Assembly: GCA_904501765.1 (NCBI GenBank)
Contig: CAJGCM010000023.1
Location: 1-21,484, forward strand
DNA length: 21,484 bases
Direction: 5' to 3'
Source of the DNA: an uncultured Clostridia bacterium
Lineage (GTDB): Bacteria > Bacillota > Clostridia > Oscillospirales > CAG-272
Position 1 is the first letter of the stretch, and every line of letters begins with the position of its first letter. This document shows positions 20,579 to 21,484 of this stretch, piece after piece. The translations under genes and the position numbers were made by a program. The notes under the pieces are model-generated. The model had not been told where the DNA came from and searched no databases. It saw nothing but the letters and a program-made list of their open reading frames with translations.

Positions 20579-21484
20579 ATGGGATTTATAGATAGACTCC
20601 AGCATGGCTGGAATGCCTTTATAAACAATCGCGACCCTACAATCAACTGGCGAGATTATGGTGCGAGCTACTCCACTCGACCCGATCGCTTCGTATTCAC
20701 CAGAGGAAACGAGCGAACCATAGTCACGTCAATTTATAACAGAATTGCTTTGGACGTAGCGGCCATATCAATCCGGCATGTCCGTCTAGACGAGAATGGC
20801 AGATTCAAAGAGTTTATGAACTCTAGTTTGGATGACTGCCTAACTATCGAAGCTAACAAGGACCAGACTGGCAGAGCGTTTATCCAAGATGTCGTAATGT
20901 CAATGCTGGATGAAGGATGCGTGGCCATAGTCCCCGTGGATACGGACGTTGATCCTCAGACTGGTTCGTATCGCATCGAATCACTCAGAGTCGGTAAGAT
21001 AATCGAGTGGTTCCCTGATCACGTCAAGATTCGAGTACATAACGATCGAAAGAACGCTAAGCAAGACGTAATTCTTGCCAAAAGCGCAGTCGCGATTATA
21101 GAGAACCCTTTGTATGCGGTCATCAACGAACGCAACTCTACTATGCAGCGTCTTGTGAGGAAACTCACATTGCTTGACTACATAGACGAACAAAGTGGTT
21201 CCGGCAAATTGGATTTGATTATTCAATTGCCATATGTCATAAAGTCCGAAGCAAGACGTCAGCAAGCCGAGAGTAGGCGAAAAGATATAGAAATGCAGTT
21301 GGCTGGTTCTAAGTATGGTATAGCTTATACCGACGGTACTGAGCGTATCACTCAATTGAATCGTCCTGTCGAGAACAATCTATTGAAGCAGATAGAATAC
21401 CTTACGAGTACACTACACGGACAGTTAGGTTTCCATCAGACGATACTGGATGGTACGGCAGACGAAAAGACAATGCTCAACTAC
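20579..21484 (+). CDS. Portal protein (3' truncated by the window edge)
   Basis: 302 residues to the end without a stop. The N-terminus (MGFIDRLQHGWNAFINN) and the following RTIVTSIYNRIALDVAAISIRHVR segment have the pattern of HK97/SPP1-type phage portal proteins, with later GRAFIQDVVMSMLDEGCVAIV and LTLLDYIDEQSGSGKLDLIIQLP segments. It forms the dodecameric DNA channel at the capsid vertex and docks terminase. AAAGGAG precedes the ATG, 17 bases past the terminase stop. The stem, wing and clip beyond this point are not in view. Confidence 0.92.
   Translation, partial: MGFIDRLQHGWNAFINNRDPTINWRDYGASYSTRPDRFVFTRGNERTIVTSIYNRIALDVAAISIRHVRLDENGRFKEFMNSSLDDCLTIEANKDQTGRAFIQDVVMSMLDEGCVAIVPVDTDVDPQTGSYRIESLRVGKIIEWFPDHVKIRVHNDRKNAKQDVILAKSAVAIIENPLYAVINERNSTMQRLVRKLTLLDYIDEQSGSGKLDLIIQLPYVIKSEARRQQAESRRKDIEMQLAGSKYGIAYTDGTERITQLNRPVENNLLKQIEYLTSTLHGQLGFHQTILDGTADEKTMLNY

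Overview
The window is one end of a tailed double-stranded DNA phage or prophage genome, most likely from a Gram-positive Clostridia-type gut host. Every gene I support is on the + strand, starts are preceded by strong AGGAGG-type ribosome sites, genes are packed with ATGA-type overlaps, and the right end is a standard head and packaging block. No integrase, tRNA, CRISPR array or insertion sequence is visible. The host assignment is inference from ribosome sites and gene style.

Layout. (1) 1-4041: the 3' part of a tail-associated metallophosphoesterase, an SF2 helicase and a membrane SPFH (prohibitin-like) protein. (2) 4045-4389: a single-gene cassette. (3) 4424-9778: a tightly overlapped operon of about 17 small genes. 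The recognisable ones are a nicotinamidase-like hydrolase, a dNMP-kinase-like P-loop protein, an Ogr/Delta-type zinc finger, a lipoprotein, a small membrane protein and several Cys-rich mini-proteins, including a paralogous pair. (4) 9771-12136: a control region. It holds a 57-aa gene, an AT-rich operator region with four ATATAC-N4-GTATAT palindromes, two XRE regulators, and three more single-gene cassettes, one with a MerR/excisionase-type HTH. (5) 12155-16264: an operon of VRR-NUC-like nuclease, RecB/Cas4-like nuclease, a 960-aa DFDGD protein and a small conserved protein. (6) 16265-16569: a noncoding gap with a G/C hairpin and a 27-bp inverted repeat, the best cos or packaging candidate. 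(7) 16570-21484: small terminase-like protein, HNH nuclease, head-tail connector, an acidic HHGIKGMKWG protein, large terminase and a truncated portal.

The most interesting system has three parts. First, the 960-aa protein carries RxP and ADFDGD signatures of a double-psi beta-barrel RNA polymerase (YonO, QDE-1 and crAss-phage gp66 type) flanked by several helix-turn-helix segments. Second, a 26-bp motif, CGC-N5-TTnCA-N9-ATGA, occurs six times with invariant geometry. Each copy lies just upstream of a gene, and three directly follow rho-independent terminators. It does not behave like a host sigma-70 promoter, so it is a candidate promoter for the phage's own polymerase or another phage factor. 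Third, the polymerase begins with an LxHxG...WG...YQ tag resembling the LYHHGIKGMKWG tag of the head-region protein at 17686. This raises the possibility that the polymerase is loaded into the virion and injected, as proposed for crAss-like phages. The tag link and the polymerase-promoter link are hypotheses.
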